This document shows, piece by piece, positions 12,171-20,960 of a stretch of 64,000 nucleotides of DNA. Under the pieces are notes generated by a model. That model saw nothing but the letters and a program-made list of their open reading frames with translations. It had not been told where the DNA came from and ran no database searches. Each line of letters begins with the position of its first letter. The first letter of the stretch is position 1. The position numbers were made by a program, and so were the translations under genes. The DNA is from Symsagittifera roscoffensis (lineage: Eukaryota; Xenacoelomorpha; Acoela; Convolutidae), in assembly GCF_963678635.1 (NCBI RefSeq), contig NC_087070.1, positions 16,247,840 to 16,311,839 of the forward strand, read 5' to 3'.

Positions 12171-12578
12171 TGGAACCTGATCTAAACTATATTTTATGAT
12201 TGGATAAATTAAATGTTTTACCAATGTAAAGTATTTAATATTAACCAATCACGATCCATCTAACTAACAACCCACTTATTTGTAAGTGCTGAAGTTACTT
12301 GTAATTTCAGCACCAGAGAGATTTGAATTTAACTTAGAAATTAGTTGGACTCTCCCGAGCACTTCAGCAGCCGCAATAAACCAGTATACCCTAGATCTAT
12401 TGAGCCTAGCAGAGACTAGTTAAACAACCTGAGACTAGATAGTATAAGAGTAAGATTAGGATCGGTATTAGACTAAGAAGTTGCACGAATCTATCCGGCC
12501 GAAAATAAGATAGCGTGACGAGCAGACGGTGTACCCTATCCGAAATTACTCTATGAGTTACACTTCGGTCCTAACTCA
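12171..12578 (+). repeat. 5' LTR of the main copy
   Basis: It is 408 bp, TGGAACCTG...CTAACTCA, nearly identical to the 3' LTR. Inside are AATAAA at 12375-12380, a TATA-like TATAAGAG at 12443-12450, and the hairpin at 12286-12313 with 13-base arms containing one G-T (G-U in RNA) pair. The AATAAA lies upstream of the TATA-like site, so the exact U3/R/U5 borders are not clear. Confidence 0.96.
12443..12450 (+). promoter_or_regulatory. TATA-like box in the LTR
   Basis: TATAAGAG within the 3' half of the LTR, followed ~25 bases on by a possible start region. The same site occurs in the 3' LTR at 27196-27203. It is based only on consensus. Confidence 0.4.
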
Positions 12579-12580
12579 TC

Positions 12581-12595
12581 TGGTGCGACCATAAG
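12581..12595 (+). other. Putative tRNA primer-binding site
   Basis: TGGTGCGACC begins two bases after the 5' LTR. The leading TGG is complementary to the CCA end of a tRNA, and the implied tRNA 3' end is GGTCGCACCA. I could not assign the tRNA. Confidence 0.65.
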
Positions 12596-12666
12596 TCTCG
12601 AACAAGACCTTACTAGATTAGAATTAACCAAAAATAGATTAGAAATTAGACAAAAACATTTACAAA

Positions 12667-12900
12667 ATGTTATACGACAATAATTTAATTGAAATGTCTC
12701 TCCGACTCAATAGATCAGAGCCAATATTCCGAACCATAATAGAACTACCCGGAATTGGAAGAAGACCTCGAACCAAAGACGACATACGACAAAGTAGAAA
12801 CTTGCCGTATAGTTATATGATAATTCGGCAAAAGCCAGAACAAACTTTTATATTTCGAATACTACTTGCAATGAATTTAGATTTCCATTTGCAAACATAA
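12667..12900 (+). CDS. Small leader ORF, 77 aa, unknown
   Basis: This is the first ATG-started frame in the leader, 89 bases after the LTR. The protein is mixed charged/hydrophobic with no recognised motif. A different frame just upstream (12579-12686, no ATG) reads as a short charged, leucine-spaced helix. Either could be a remnant of a gag N-terminus or an upstream ORF. Copy 1 does not cover this region, so conservation cannot be checked here. Coding status is uncertain. Confidence 0.3.
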   Translation: MLYDNNLIEMSLRLNRSEPIFRTIIELPGIGRRPRTKDDIRQSRNLPYSYMIIRQKPEQTFIFRILLAMNLDFHLQT

Positions 12901-13831
12901 AACCTTGAAGTTACTCTTCAAAATCATTTCAGGCGCTAAACAAAATTAATATTATACAATAACGATTGATAAAAAGATCTAAGATCGTTTTCCTAAAACT
13001 CTGCAGTATTATACAAAACATGTTTGAAAAATATTTATTGGAAAATAAAAATAAAAATTAGTAGCATGACAATAAATGGTTAGTAATCATAAATCATCCT
13101 GTTGTTCCAGCTTCATCACCTAAAACATAACAGCAATCATCAACTCACTAATATCATCAAAACACTAAATCTTTCCTTTACACGCATTTAAAACTTTATT
13201 AAAACTTAAATTCACTTAATTTTAAAACCAGATCATCAAGGCTTATCCTTGGATCTTAAATCATTTTCTACTTAATTAAATTTTAAATTTGATCATCAAG
13301 GCTTATCCTTGGATCAAACAGAACAACTTTGTTCTCCCCCACCCACTTAATTAGTGTCTAACGACCTCAAACGTCGATTCACTACCCAACCTTTTCTAAA
13401 GACCCAAGACTAATAGAAATTTTTAAACAAAACTAATCATTCAAATTAGGATAAACAGTGAAGAACTTCGGTTATTCATCCTTCACTTGACCCCCCCTCT
13501 TACCAGACCCAGGATAAATCTTAGACTTAGTAAGTTTAAAATAGTATCTAACGAACTACTCGCGTTCTAATTATACCTGAACCTTGTGGATCGATTTACT
13601 ATTCTCCAACCCTTGAACACAATCACTACCCCTAAGTAAGATTAAGTAAGTTAACACCTTAGCTTATACTAGTCACGAGAAAGTAAAAATCATTCTTCGG
13701 AATCGATATACTTTTCTCTCCAACCCTGAACAAAAAGACCCAGGTTAAGCTAACCAAAAAATCGTAAGAACTAACAGTTTAAGAAAATAGAAATCATTTA
13801 ACAACTTTTTGCATCCGTCATTCTAAACCTT
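12901..13831 (+). other. Untranslated leader with internal duplications
   Basis: No ORF of note. A 25-base segment occurs identically at 13231-13255 and 13291-13315, each able to form a CAAGG-CTTAT-CCTTG stem-loop. Loosely repeated phrases of the type ATCGATNTACT...CTCCAACCCT occur near 13371, 13581 and 13703. Together with the pyrimidine-rich composition this looks like a structured leader (packaging or translation signals) rather than coding sequence. Confidence 0.55.
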
Positions 13832-14299
13832 ATGTCATTTAAAAACCTAGGAAATAAACAAACAATCATTTTACACAATTGTGAAATAGATAACAAAAAA
13901 TACGACCTTGTAATCACACCTCATACACAAACAGTTGGATACATTCGAACAAAACGACAAACACTAAAAAGAAAAATAATAACGAAACAAAGACAAATAA
14001 CACGAAAAAGATTTTCAAAAAATCGAAACGCATTTTCAGAATCAGAAACCAACAGTTTAGACGAACTTTACAAACTAAAAGAATCAATAGATAAAAATTA
14101 CCCACTTCACGATCAATTATATTTTTCTGACTCAGAAACAACTTCAAATTCATCACAAAGAGGAAAAAGAAGAATAAAAAAACAGTACAAACACAAACCA
14201 GTACATTTATACAATTGGAATCAACCAATTCGACACATTAATAATTACATATTAACAGTCATCGAACGAAAAAATGAGTTCAACACACACCCCAGGTGA
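13832..14299 (+). CDS. 155-aa basic ORF at the start of the coding region (possible gag part)
   Basis: This 155-aa frame is rich in Lys/Arg, with a strongly basic stretch at about residues 40-65 and a second (RGKRRIKKQYKHK) near 108-122, separated by a Ser/Glu-rich acidic segment. It overlaps the next ORF by 26 bases in a different frame (next ATG at 14274). Position directly after the leader and basic character suggest a nucleic-acid-binding accessory or the first part of a gag region. No capsid, zinc-knuckle or protease motif is visible. Function unknown. Confidence 0.55.
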   Translation: MSFKNLGNKQTIILHNCEIDNKKYDLVITPHTQTVGYIRTKRQTLKRKIITKQRQITRKRFSKNRNAFSESETNSLDELYKLKESIDKNYPLHDQLYFSDSETTSNSSQRGKRRIKKQYKHKPVHLYNWNQPIRHINNYILTVIERKNEFNTHPR

Positions 14300-14606
14300 C
14301 GAAACTCCAGATGATGATGAAATCTTTCCTTTTATAGTAGACGCAGATACTGATAGAGGACAACACATATTTTGTCAAAATTTACTCGTAAATTTATTTG
14401 AACCCGGAATCAGTCCATGTAAAACAGAGTTCCCCGATGTAAAAATCAAAAGACAAATCATAGATCACTATCTAAAAGATATATGCAACATAACACAACA
14501 GTATGGAATCTACTCTATAGAATTCACTTCCCCAAACCATAATAATAGAACATATACTATACAAACAGACGATCTTGATTTTCAAAAGTTTTTTCAGAAT
14601 ATATAA
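14274..14606 (+). CDS. gag: 110-aa ORF, probable start of the gag polyprotein
   Basis: It begins at ATG 14274, inside the end of the preceding ORF, and stops at TAA 14604-14606. The N-terminus is acidic (residues ~8-28), then predicted helical. The frame one base back (-1) is open from 14579 and runs without interruption into the pol ORF, so the two frames overlap by 28 nt around CAAAAGTTTTTTCAG. Either a -1 ribosomal frameshift or a single-base indel in the T-run would join them. The downstream frame continues in the same helical style, which favours one gag split by an indel or a programmed shift. Confidence 0.6.
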   Translation: MSSTHTPGDETPDDDEIFPFIVDADTDRGQHIFCQNLLVNLFEPGISPCKTEFPDVKIKRQIIDHYLKDICNITQQYGIYSIEFTSPNHNNRTYTIQTDDLDFQKFFQNI

Positions 14607-14857
14607 AAAGCATCCAATATCATAACTCACAAAGAGCAAACTCCATATTCACCAATGAAGTTTTCGCAATAATATATAGTTATATTTCGATATTAGAAAA
14701 CGAAATCCCATTAACAAATGTCTCACCGACAGAAACATCTAAACATTCAAGAGTACGACATGAAATCACACTACTCTCTAGTTATTTAAACATCATTAAA
14801 GAAAATTTCACGAAAGACGACGTTTCACAACATACAAAACACGATCTACAAAAAATT
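14579..14857 (+). other. Open frame joining gag to the pol ORF (no ATG)
   Basis: The pol reading frame is open upstream of its first ATG (14858) back to a TGA at 14576-14578. The ~93 extra codons read as helical, Ile/Ser/Asn-rich protein of gag-like style. The true N-terminus of the pol-frame product is therefore likely upstream of 14858, reached by frameshift from the 14274 ORF. Confidence 0.6.
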
Positions 14858-17800
14858 TTGGCATGGTTCATAATAGATTATTTCACACACAATATTGATT
14901 TAATTGCACAAGCAAGAAAAAATTTTAGACCCCAAAATTCGAACGATGATACCGCTATCACAGAACAATCAGATTATGTTTGGGACCCCGAATGGTCTCA
15001 TCCCGCATTTATAAGCTTTCCACAATCAATCTCAAGTCAAGCAATAGGTACAATATCTTACATAAGAGATTATGTAAGAGTAATACCATTAACAATTGAT
15101 GCAACACCATTAAACTATAATACATTTTTACCCGATACACAAAATAATAGTTTAAACTCTACAGTTATACACAATGAAAACCTCAATGGAACTAGGAATC
15201 TTACTCAACAAGATATCCAGACACCATCACACTTCATAAATGAAGAAATTGTACACACAACAACTACACAACAAAGTATTTCACCAATACGCCCAAATTT
15301 AACAACACCAAGAAATGCAAATCCTTCACAAACACAGGTAACCTTACAATCAACCGTTAAACCTTCGGTTGCTCCAAAATATTCCCAAATGGATTACCAA
15401 ACATACAGACCCATGACAATACCATCAAAAACACGCAAAACATTCACTAGAAACAACTTTGCAGACCATAATTATAATTATACACATCCATCAAAAACAA
15501 ATTATCAACCACAAAGGAATTTTAATCAATATACAAAACCTCGAAACTGGGATAACCCAACAGCCCAATATAATTTCGGCAAATACTTTACAACCGCCGA
15601 TATGAATAGTGCATACAATCAAATGCCACTAGATGAACAATCACGACGTTTAACACAATTTGTTATCGGAAACCAACAATACGAATTTAACCGCTTATTC
15701 TATGGAATATCCATAGGACCAGCAGCATTTTCAGCTTTTATGAGCAAAATTTTTAGACCACTAATACTCAAGAAAAACGCAATCACCTATCTAGACGATG
15801 TTTTTATGCAATCACAAACAAAAGACGAAATGTTCAAAGTTTTAGAAAAATATCATCAAATACTTCAGAACGAAAATCTGAAGGCCGCCCCCGATAAATC
15901 ACACTTCTTTTTGACAAGAGTTAAATTCTTAGGACATAACATAGAAAGAAAAACAATAACTCCACTGAAATCACGCATTGACGCTATTCAAAAACTTCAA
16001 CCACCAACAAATAAAAAGAAAATCCAAGAATTCCTTGGAATGTTAAACTTTTTAAGTAAATATGTTTATAAAATGCAATTATATCTACGACCATTTTACA
16101 ACATCCTTAGACAACAAAATAATTTTGAATGGAATACAGAACATCAAGCACGATTCGAAGAAATAAAGAAACTTTTAACCGAACAAATTTCAAATACAAT
16201 CCCAGACCCTGATCAACCATTTTATGCAATGTGCGATGCTTCGAACTTTGGCATCGGCGCAGCACTATTACAATCACATAATGGTACAAATAAAATGAAC
16301 CTGATATCAGCAAATTCCCGATTATTCACTCAAGCAGAGCTACGACTCTCAACTCTAATGAGAGAATGTACAGCCATAATATATACACTGACAGAATATG
16401 AATTTCTGATACTTGGATCAAAACATCCCACAGTTTTATTCACAGACCACAAACCAATCATTTTTCTTTTCACACAGAAATCTAACCCAAACCACCGAGT
16501 TTACAGATTTCAACTAATTCTAATGAAATTTCCAAACTTACATATAGTTTGGACTGCAGGAAAAAATCTTGCATTACCAGACACCTTAAGTCGAAATACA
16601 CCACCTGAATTACTTACACGAAAAACAACAGTTGAAATACCCAAAAACATAAAATTCTACCTTGCAGAAAACGAAACATCACCCCGATTAGAATGCAAAT
16701 ATGCAGTTAAAACTGATATTGAACAATCACAAATAAAAAATTTACAACATTTTCCACTTTATTTAGATTGTCAAAATAATCATTATGAAGTTGATTTACT
16801 TGGAACATCAACCTTCAAACCAATCCCATATTCCCAATGGATAAAAAGTAACACCCAACAAAAACGAACAAAACAACACCCGCCTAAAAAAGACCATTTT
16901 CCACTAATTGAAAAAGAAGATTTAACTGATAAAATAAATTTATCAGGACCACAAACAAATGATTCAAAATACACAATAAATCAAGTTTTTGACCTCCATG
17001 ACCCACTTGATACAATACCCTCATCTAAATTAGAAATCGAAAACATTTTTCTCCCCCCAACAGAAACAATTACAATTTCAACACTGAAACAATATCAAAA
17101 CCTTGACCCAGTAATTCGACAACTGAAATCATGGCACAAATATAAAACTAAACCTATCAAAGCAGATTCAACCATACTAGGCAACAAGACACTCCTCCGA
17201 TATTTTCGCAAATTTAATTACACAACAATTAATGAAACTACAGACCTTTTAGAATACAACTTAAACGATTCCATAATCCCCTGTCTTCCTTTAAGTATGA
17301 TTCTCATCGCTTTTAATATTTCACATACACAAAATATTAAAGGACACTCTGGATCAGAAAAAACATATTCAAATTTTATACAAAATTTTTACTTCCCAAA
17401 TGCACCAATCTGGATAAAAGTACTATGCAATGATTGTATAGTATGTCAGCTAAATAAACCTTACCCAAATCAAAAACAAATAGCACAAAAACAAGATTTT
17501 AAAGGACAAAGTTTGTACTTTAATCACCGTATCTCATTTGATACTAAAGGCCCAATTTCACCCTCATCAGAAGGAAACTCCTACATTATGGTAATTGTTG
17601 ACGCATTTACACATTATGTAGCACTTAACCCAGTACCACATTGTAACGCTTATTACGCTTACACAACACTCTATGAACACTGGATAGCAAAATTCGGACT
17701 ACCAGAAATTTTAGTTACAGACAACGGTACAGAATTCATAAATAATGAAATTATCACACTATGTCATTTATATAACATTAAACACAAACCACGTACATCT

Positions 17801-18802
17801 CATGCACCTTGGACAAACGGCTTAGTCGAAGGTATGAACCGTTCATTACAAGAATATCTTAGATGTATCATCAACGGAAATGATACAAAATATACCGAAT
17901 GGTCAGCAGATGTAAAATTATTTCCCTTAGCATATAATTCACAAATAACGACAACTTTAGGAATGTCACCATACGAAATGGTTTTCAACCAAAAGCCACG
18001 CAAACCAATAATGTTTACAGCAAATTCCCATAAAAACGCACAAGGTTATTGTCAACCAAATAAAGACTCAATTTGTTATAACCTCCCATTACATACGCAC
18101 GATGAAGATCATTTTCATCACCCACAAATTCTTAAATTAGCCTCCGGTACACACACCGAATGGATTTTAAATAGAGATAAGAAACACAATGAAATTTACC
18201 AAAAAATAACGAAAAAGTTATTACAAAGACAAAACATAAATGACCAAATCAATTCACGTTTTACACCAGCTTCCGATTTAAAAATTGGAACATTTGTTTT
18301 AATACCTAATTTTAATACTCAAAAAGGAATTTCTAAAAAATTACAACCCCTCCGAAAAGGACCCTACCAAATAATTGCAAAACCCACTGATGTCACATAT
18401 AAAATTACCGACTCAAACAAAAAAGAAATCGTTCAGCACCGAAACAACCTATTACCTTATTACCCAAAAGAATACGCACTCCGCGAATTAACTCAATTAT
18501 ATTCTTTCACAGGATTAAAAATCATTCAAAACGAACCACATCTGAAAAACACAGAACAAAATGATAACCCCACCGAAAATCAAAACACAAAACCAACCGC
18601 AACCAAAATCAATACACAAAACCATAAAGAATATCCAAAACAAAGAAAAAATAGAAAACTGACCGAACAAATAATACCCCAAGAAGAAATAGACAAATCT
18701 GAACATAGAAAAACAACAAGACTCCGAAATCAACCACGTAAAAACTACAAAATGTTCATCCCCCAATCTAAAATATTAAAGAAAGTAGAATTTAAAAAGT
18801 AA
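14858..18802 (+). CDS. pol: Pol polyprotein: gag-like N-terminus fused to partial RT, RNase H and integrase (1314 aa)
   Basis: Residues 1-240 are gag-like, becoming Asn/Gln/Tyr/Pro-rich and basic, with no zinc knuckle and no D-S/T-G protease site. RT sequence begins abruptly near 240: FTTADMNSAYNQM (catalytic D248), then YLDD at 311-314. RNase H follows (D460, E503, D530; D575 in LPDTLSR). The integrase has an HHCC finger (H823, H830, C860, C863), a D895/D955/E991 core with 35 residues between the last two, and a GPY module at 1168-1170; no chromodomain is seen. This order is Ty3/gypsy. The usual protease and RT fingers are absent, implying an in-frame internal deletion, so the open ORF is probably not enzymatically complete. 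The tail after 1210 is charged and low-complexity. Confidence 0.95.
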   Translation: MAWFIIDYFTHNIDLIAQARKNFRPQNSNDDTAITEQSDYVWDPEWSHPAFISFPQSISSQAIGTISYIRDYVRVIPLTIDATPLNYNTFLPDTQNNSLNSTVIHNENLNGTRNLTQQDIQTPSHFINEEIVHTTTTQQSISPIRPNLTTPRNANPSQTQVTLQSTVKPSVAPKYSQMDYQTYRPMTIPSKTRKTFTRNNFADHNYNYTHPSKTNYQPQRNFNQYTKPRNWDNPTAQYNFGKYFTTADMNSAYNQMPLDEQSRRLTQFVIGNQQYEFNRLFYGISIGPAAFSAFMSKIFRPLILKKNAITYLDDVFMQSQTKDEMFKVLEKYHQILQNENLKAAPDKSHFFLTRVKFLGHNIERKTITPLKSRIDAIQKLQPPTNKKKIQEFLGMLNFLSKYVYKMQLYLRPFYNILRQQNNFEWNTEHQARFEEIKKLLTEQISNTIPDPDQPFYAMCDASNFGIGAALLQSHNGTNKMNLISANSRLFTQAELRLSTLMRECTAIIYTLTEYEFLILGSKHPTVLFTDHKPIIFLFTQKSNPNHRVYRFQLILMKFPNLHIVWTAGKNLALPDTLSRNTPPELLTRKTTVEIPKNIKFYLAENETSPRLECKYAVKTDIEQSQIKNLQHFPLYLDCQNNHYEVDLLGTSTFKPIPYSQWIKSNTQQKRTKQHPPKKDHFPLIEKEDLTDKINLSGPQTNDSKYTINQVFDLHDPLDTIPSSKLEIENIFLPPTETITISTLKQYQNLDPVIRQLKSWHKYKTKPIKADSTILGNKTLLRYFRKFNYTTINETTDLLEYNLNDSIIPCLPLSMILIAFNISHTQNIKGHSGSEKTYSNFIQNFYFPNAPIWIKVLCNDCIVCQLNKPYPNQKQIAQKQDFKGQSLYFNHRISFDTKGPISPSSEGNSYIMVIVDAFTHYVALNPVPHCNAYYAYTTLYEHWIAKFGLPEILVTDNGTEFINNEIITLCHLYNIKHKPRTSHAPWTNGLVEGMNRSLQEYLRCIINGNDTKYTEWSADVKLFPLAYNSQITTTLGMSPYEMVFNQKPRKPIMFTANSHKNAQGYCQPNKDSICYNLPLHTHDEDHFHHPQILKLASGTHTEWILNRDKKHNEIYQKITKKLLQRQNINDQINSRFTPASDLKIGTFVLIPNFNTQKGISKKLQPLRKGPYQIIAKPTDVTYKITDSNKKEIVQHRNNLLPYYPKEYALRELTQLYSFTGLKIIQNEPHLKNTEQNDNPTENQNTKPTATKINTQNHKEYPKQRKNRKLTEQIIPQEEIDKSEHRKTTRLRNQPRKNYKMFIPQSKILKKVEFKK

Positions 18803-19402
18803 TTTTAAGATTTTATACTTCACAATCTTGAAACCCCCGTAACATTTTTCATTTCAATTTTTCAAAATAACATGCTCACAAGTACGCAATAATTCTAGGT
18901 CAAAATAAACCAATAGGATTCATCCAATCCGCCACTTTCTCTAACTCAAACTAAGATCAATTAGACGAATAATCTAGAACTCCAGGCACATCTCTAACTA
19001 TAACTTTACAACCTCCAGGTCAAAAATAAGCAAACCACTCCAACTTGACAACTAAAATAAATATCACCATAATACCGTACCCCTCCCTTATCTAATAACC
19101 CAAAGATCAACAATATTTCCCCAACTCAGACCACGAATACCCCCAAAACAAATTTGATAACTTAGCCTAAAGTAACAAAATGAAGATTTTAATTAGCCTA
19201 AAGTATAAAAATCTTACCATACCCCGGATCATTTGACAAACAAAAATAAAGAAAAAGACGACCTCCCAGTCACCATGAAAATTGCCCCCAACAATTTTTT
19301 ACAAAACTCAACCCACTTGTCAAAAAACTATTAAATAATTCGACCACACTAGAAAATCGCCTCAAACAGCAAAAAATATTCGACCAAGAGATCATTTCTT
19401 AA
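18803..19402 (+). other. Non-coding spacer between pol and the 3' gene block
   Basis: 600 bp without a credible ORF, A/C-rich like the rest of the sense strand. The phrase AGGTCAAAATAA occurs twice with small changes (near 18897 and 19017). It may hold splice or reinitiation signals for the downstream genes, but none is convincing by eye. Confidence 0.5.
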
Positions 19403-19633
19403 ATGCTCTTCTCTCAAACAGTTGCTCAAATACTTATAAATTTTAAACATTTTTTTTCAATACTTGAAGCCTTTATAATATTTCTTTTTGATATACTTGA
19501 ATATTTTTTTATAATCCTAATCATTTTTTGTAACATTTTTTTAATTTTCTACACAATACTCGAACTATTCCTCCAACTTTCCAAAACCCTTGAATATATC
19601 CACAGGTACGATTTTAACAACTTGTCTAAATGA
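19403..19633 (+). CDS. Small hydrophobic ORF 1 (76 aa), membrane protein candidate
   Basis: Most of the protein from about residue 8 to 62 is hydrophobic, with long runs of Phe, Ile and Leu that could form one or two membrane spans. The C-terminus is polar. Its TGA overlaps the ATG of the next ORF (ATGA at 19630-19633). It follows the 600-bp spacer after pol. T-rich sequence can produce such frames by chance, but the opposite composition of the surrounding element (A/C-rich) makes this T-rich island stand out. Function unknown. Confidence 0.45.
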   Translation: MLFSQTVAQILINFKHFFSILEAFIIFLFDILEYFFIILIIFCNIFLIFYTILELFLQLSKTLEYIHRYDFNNLSK

Positions 19634-19818
19634 TACGAACAATTTTCAGTAGAACCGATATTTTTTTATTGTTTGTAATTTTCATAACATTTTTATCATC
19701 CCTCATTTTGACCATCTGTAAATGTATAAAGAAAGCAATCCTCACATTTGCCCTAGCAACAGTCCTTCTAATTCTTTTTTTGGAAGAATATTATAATAAA
19801 CACAAAATTTCTCACTAA
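19630..19818 (+). CDS. Small hydrophobic ORF 2 (62 aa), membrane protein candidate
   Basis: Two hydrophobic segments (about residues 10-28 and 36-51) flank a short basic, cysteine-containing loop (CKCIKKA), the layout of a small two-span membrane protein. Copy 1 preserves the second half (positions 5-~85) with the same CKCIKKA loop and second span, which supports a real protein. It starts inside the stop of the preceding ORF (ATGA) and ends 8 bases before the frame of the ATG-less ORF opens. It resembles virus-encoded small membrane proteins only in size and layout; no family is recognised. Confidence 0.5.
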   Translation: MIRTIFSRTDIFLLFVIFITFLSSLILTICKCIKKAILTFALATVLLILFLEEYYNKHKISH

Positions 19819-19826
19819 AGTAATAA

Positions 19827-20960
19827 TTCAAAAAACCATCAAAAATTGCTACCCAACAGTCACAGAATCAGTCTTCACCGACATCATCCCAAGATAATCC
19901 AACACCACCTTCAACTACTCAAAATCCTCAAACATCTACACGAATTTCTTTTCAAGACAATCCATACACTTTTGAAGAACGGCACGCTCGTTTATCTGAA
20001 CCACTAGAACCAGTTCAACGACAAGCATCCCTAAGTGAACCAACATACAATCTTTACCCAACACTACCACAAGAACTAAGTAGAATACGAAACCTTAGTC
20101 AAAACCAAAACACAACAGAAATAAATAGACAAATTATACATCCTCGACGAAATAGAAATTTTCAAACTCCCCGAGTTCATTTTGATATACCTCAATCCCC
20201 ATCACAAACCACTCCAGAAAACACCACTGGTATCACACCAGAAACTCCTACACTTTTTTCACAACGAAGCACTTCAAGTCTACCTTCAGACTACTTAGGT
20301 TCAACACCAACATCTGAACAAGCACGAGAAAATCCTTTTAACCCCCCAAACCTAACATCACGACTGCCATATTGGACTACACATTCATTTACACAAGGTG
20401 AACCAAATTTAGTCAATGACCCCATAGATATTTCTACGGATACAACAACATCCTCATCACTACCAGAAACATTATCACTACCATCAACACCATCAATAAG
20501 CCAATTTTCACCACCACCCTTTAACTTAAATTTTCCAAATAATCTCGACGCCAGATATCGAGAACAATCATCAATAAATATTCCTTTAAGACTAGATTGG
20601 AATACATTCACAGCACCTCCACCACTATTTGGACAACATCAAGAAAGTAACCGCCTTCATAACTGGGCACTTAATAGATTACAATATCGCCAAGATATTC
20701 ATAACGATATCCGTGATCACAATATTCAAATACTCCAACAAAACAGTTTACAATTAAAGTTTGAAATCACAGTTAAGTTAAATAACATTACCCAACATCC
20801 CTACCCATTAAATCCACCTAACATAACAGCTCAATCACTACCACCACCGTTTATAACTACTGAAGTAATATATAAATACGACAGATACACCAAAAACACA
20901 ATTGGTTACATTACATTTTATAACCCATACTCAGGATTATCATACACATGTATATTCTAA
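19827..20960 (+). CDS. ATG-less 377-codon ORF, proline/serine/threonine-rich with ordered C-terminus
   Basis: The frame is open from after TAA 19824-19826 to TAA 20958-20960 and contains no methionine codon, so it is easily missed. Roughly the first 240 codons are Ser/Thr/Pro/Gln-rich and look disordered. The last ~110 contain a helical charged segment (around the RQDIHNDIRDHNIQ stretch) and then a beta-like region ending SYTCIF. Copy 1 has the same frame, also with a stop just upstream and no ATG, though damaged. The end overlaps the envelope ATG by 13 bases. Expression must use splicing, frameshifting, reinitiation or a non-AUG start. Function unknown; gag-like or phosphoprotein-like only by composition. 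Confidence 0.75.
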   Translation, partial: FKKPSKIATQQSQNQSSPTSSQDNPTPPSTTQNPQTSTRISFQDNPYTFEERHARLSEPLEPVQRQASLSEPTYNLYPTLPQELSRIRNLSQNQNTTEINRQIIHPRRNRNFQTPRVHFDIPQSPSQTTPENTTGITPETPTLFSQRSTSSLPSDYLGSTPTSEQARENPFNPPNLTSRLPYWTTHSFTQGEPNLVNDPIDISTDTTTSSSLPETLSLPSTPSISQFSPPPFNLNFPNNLDARYREQSSINIPLRLDWNTFTAPPPLFGQHQESNRLHNWALNRLQYRQDIHNDIRDHNIQILQQNSLQLKFEITVKLNNITQHPYPLNPPNITAQSLPPPFITTEVIYKYDRYTKNTIGYITFYNPYSGLSYTCIF

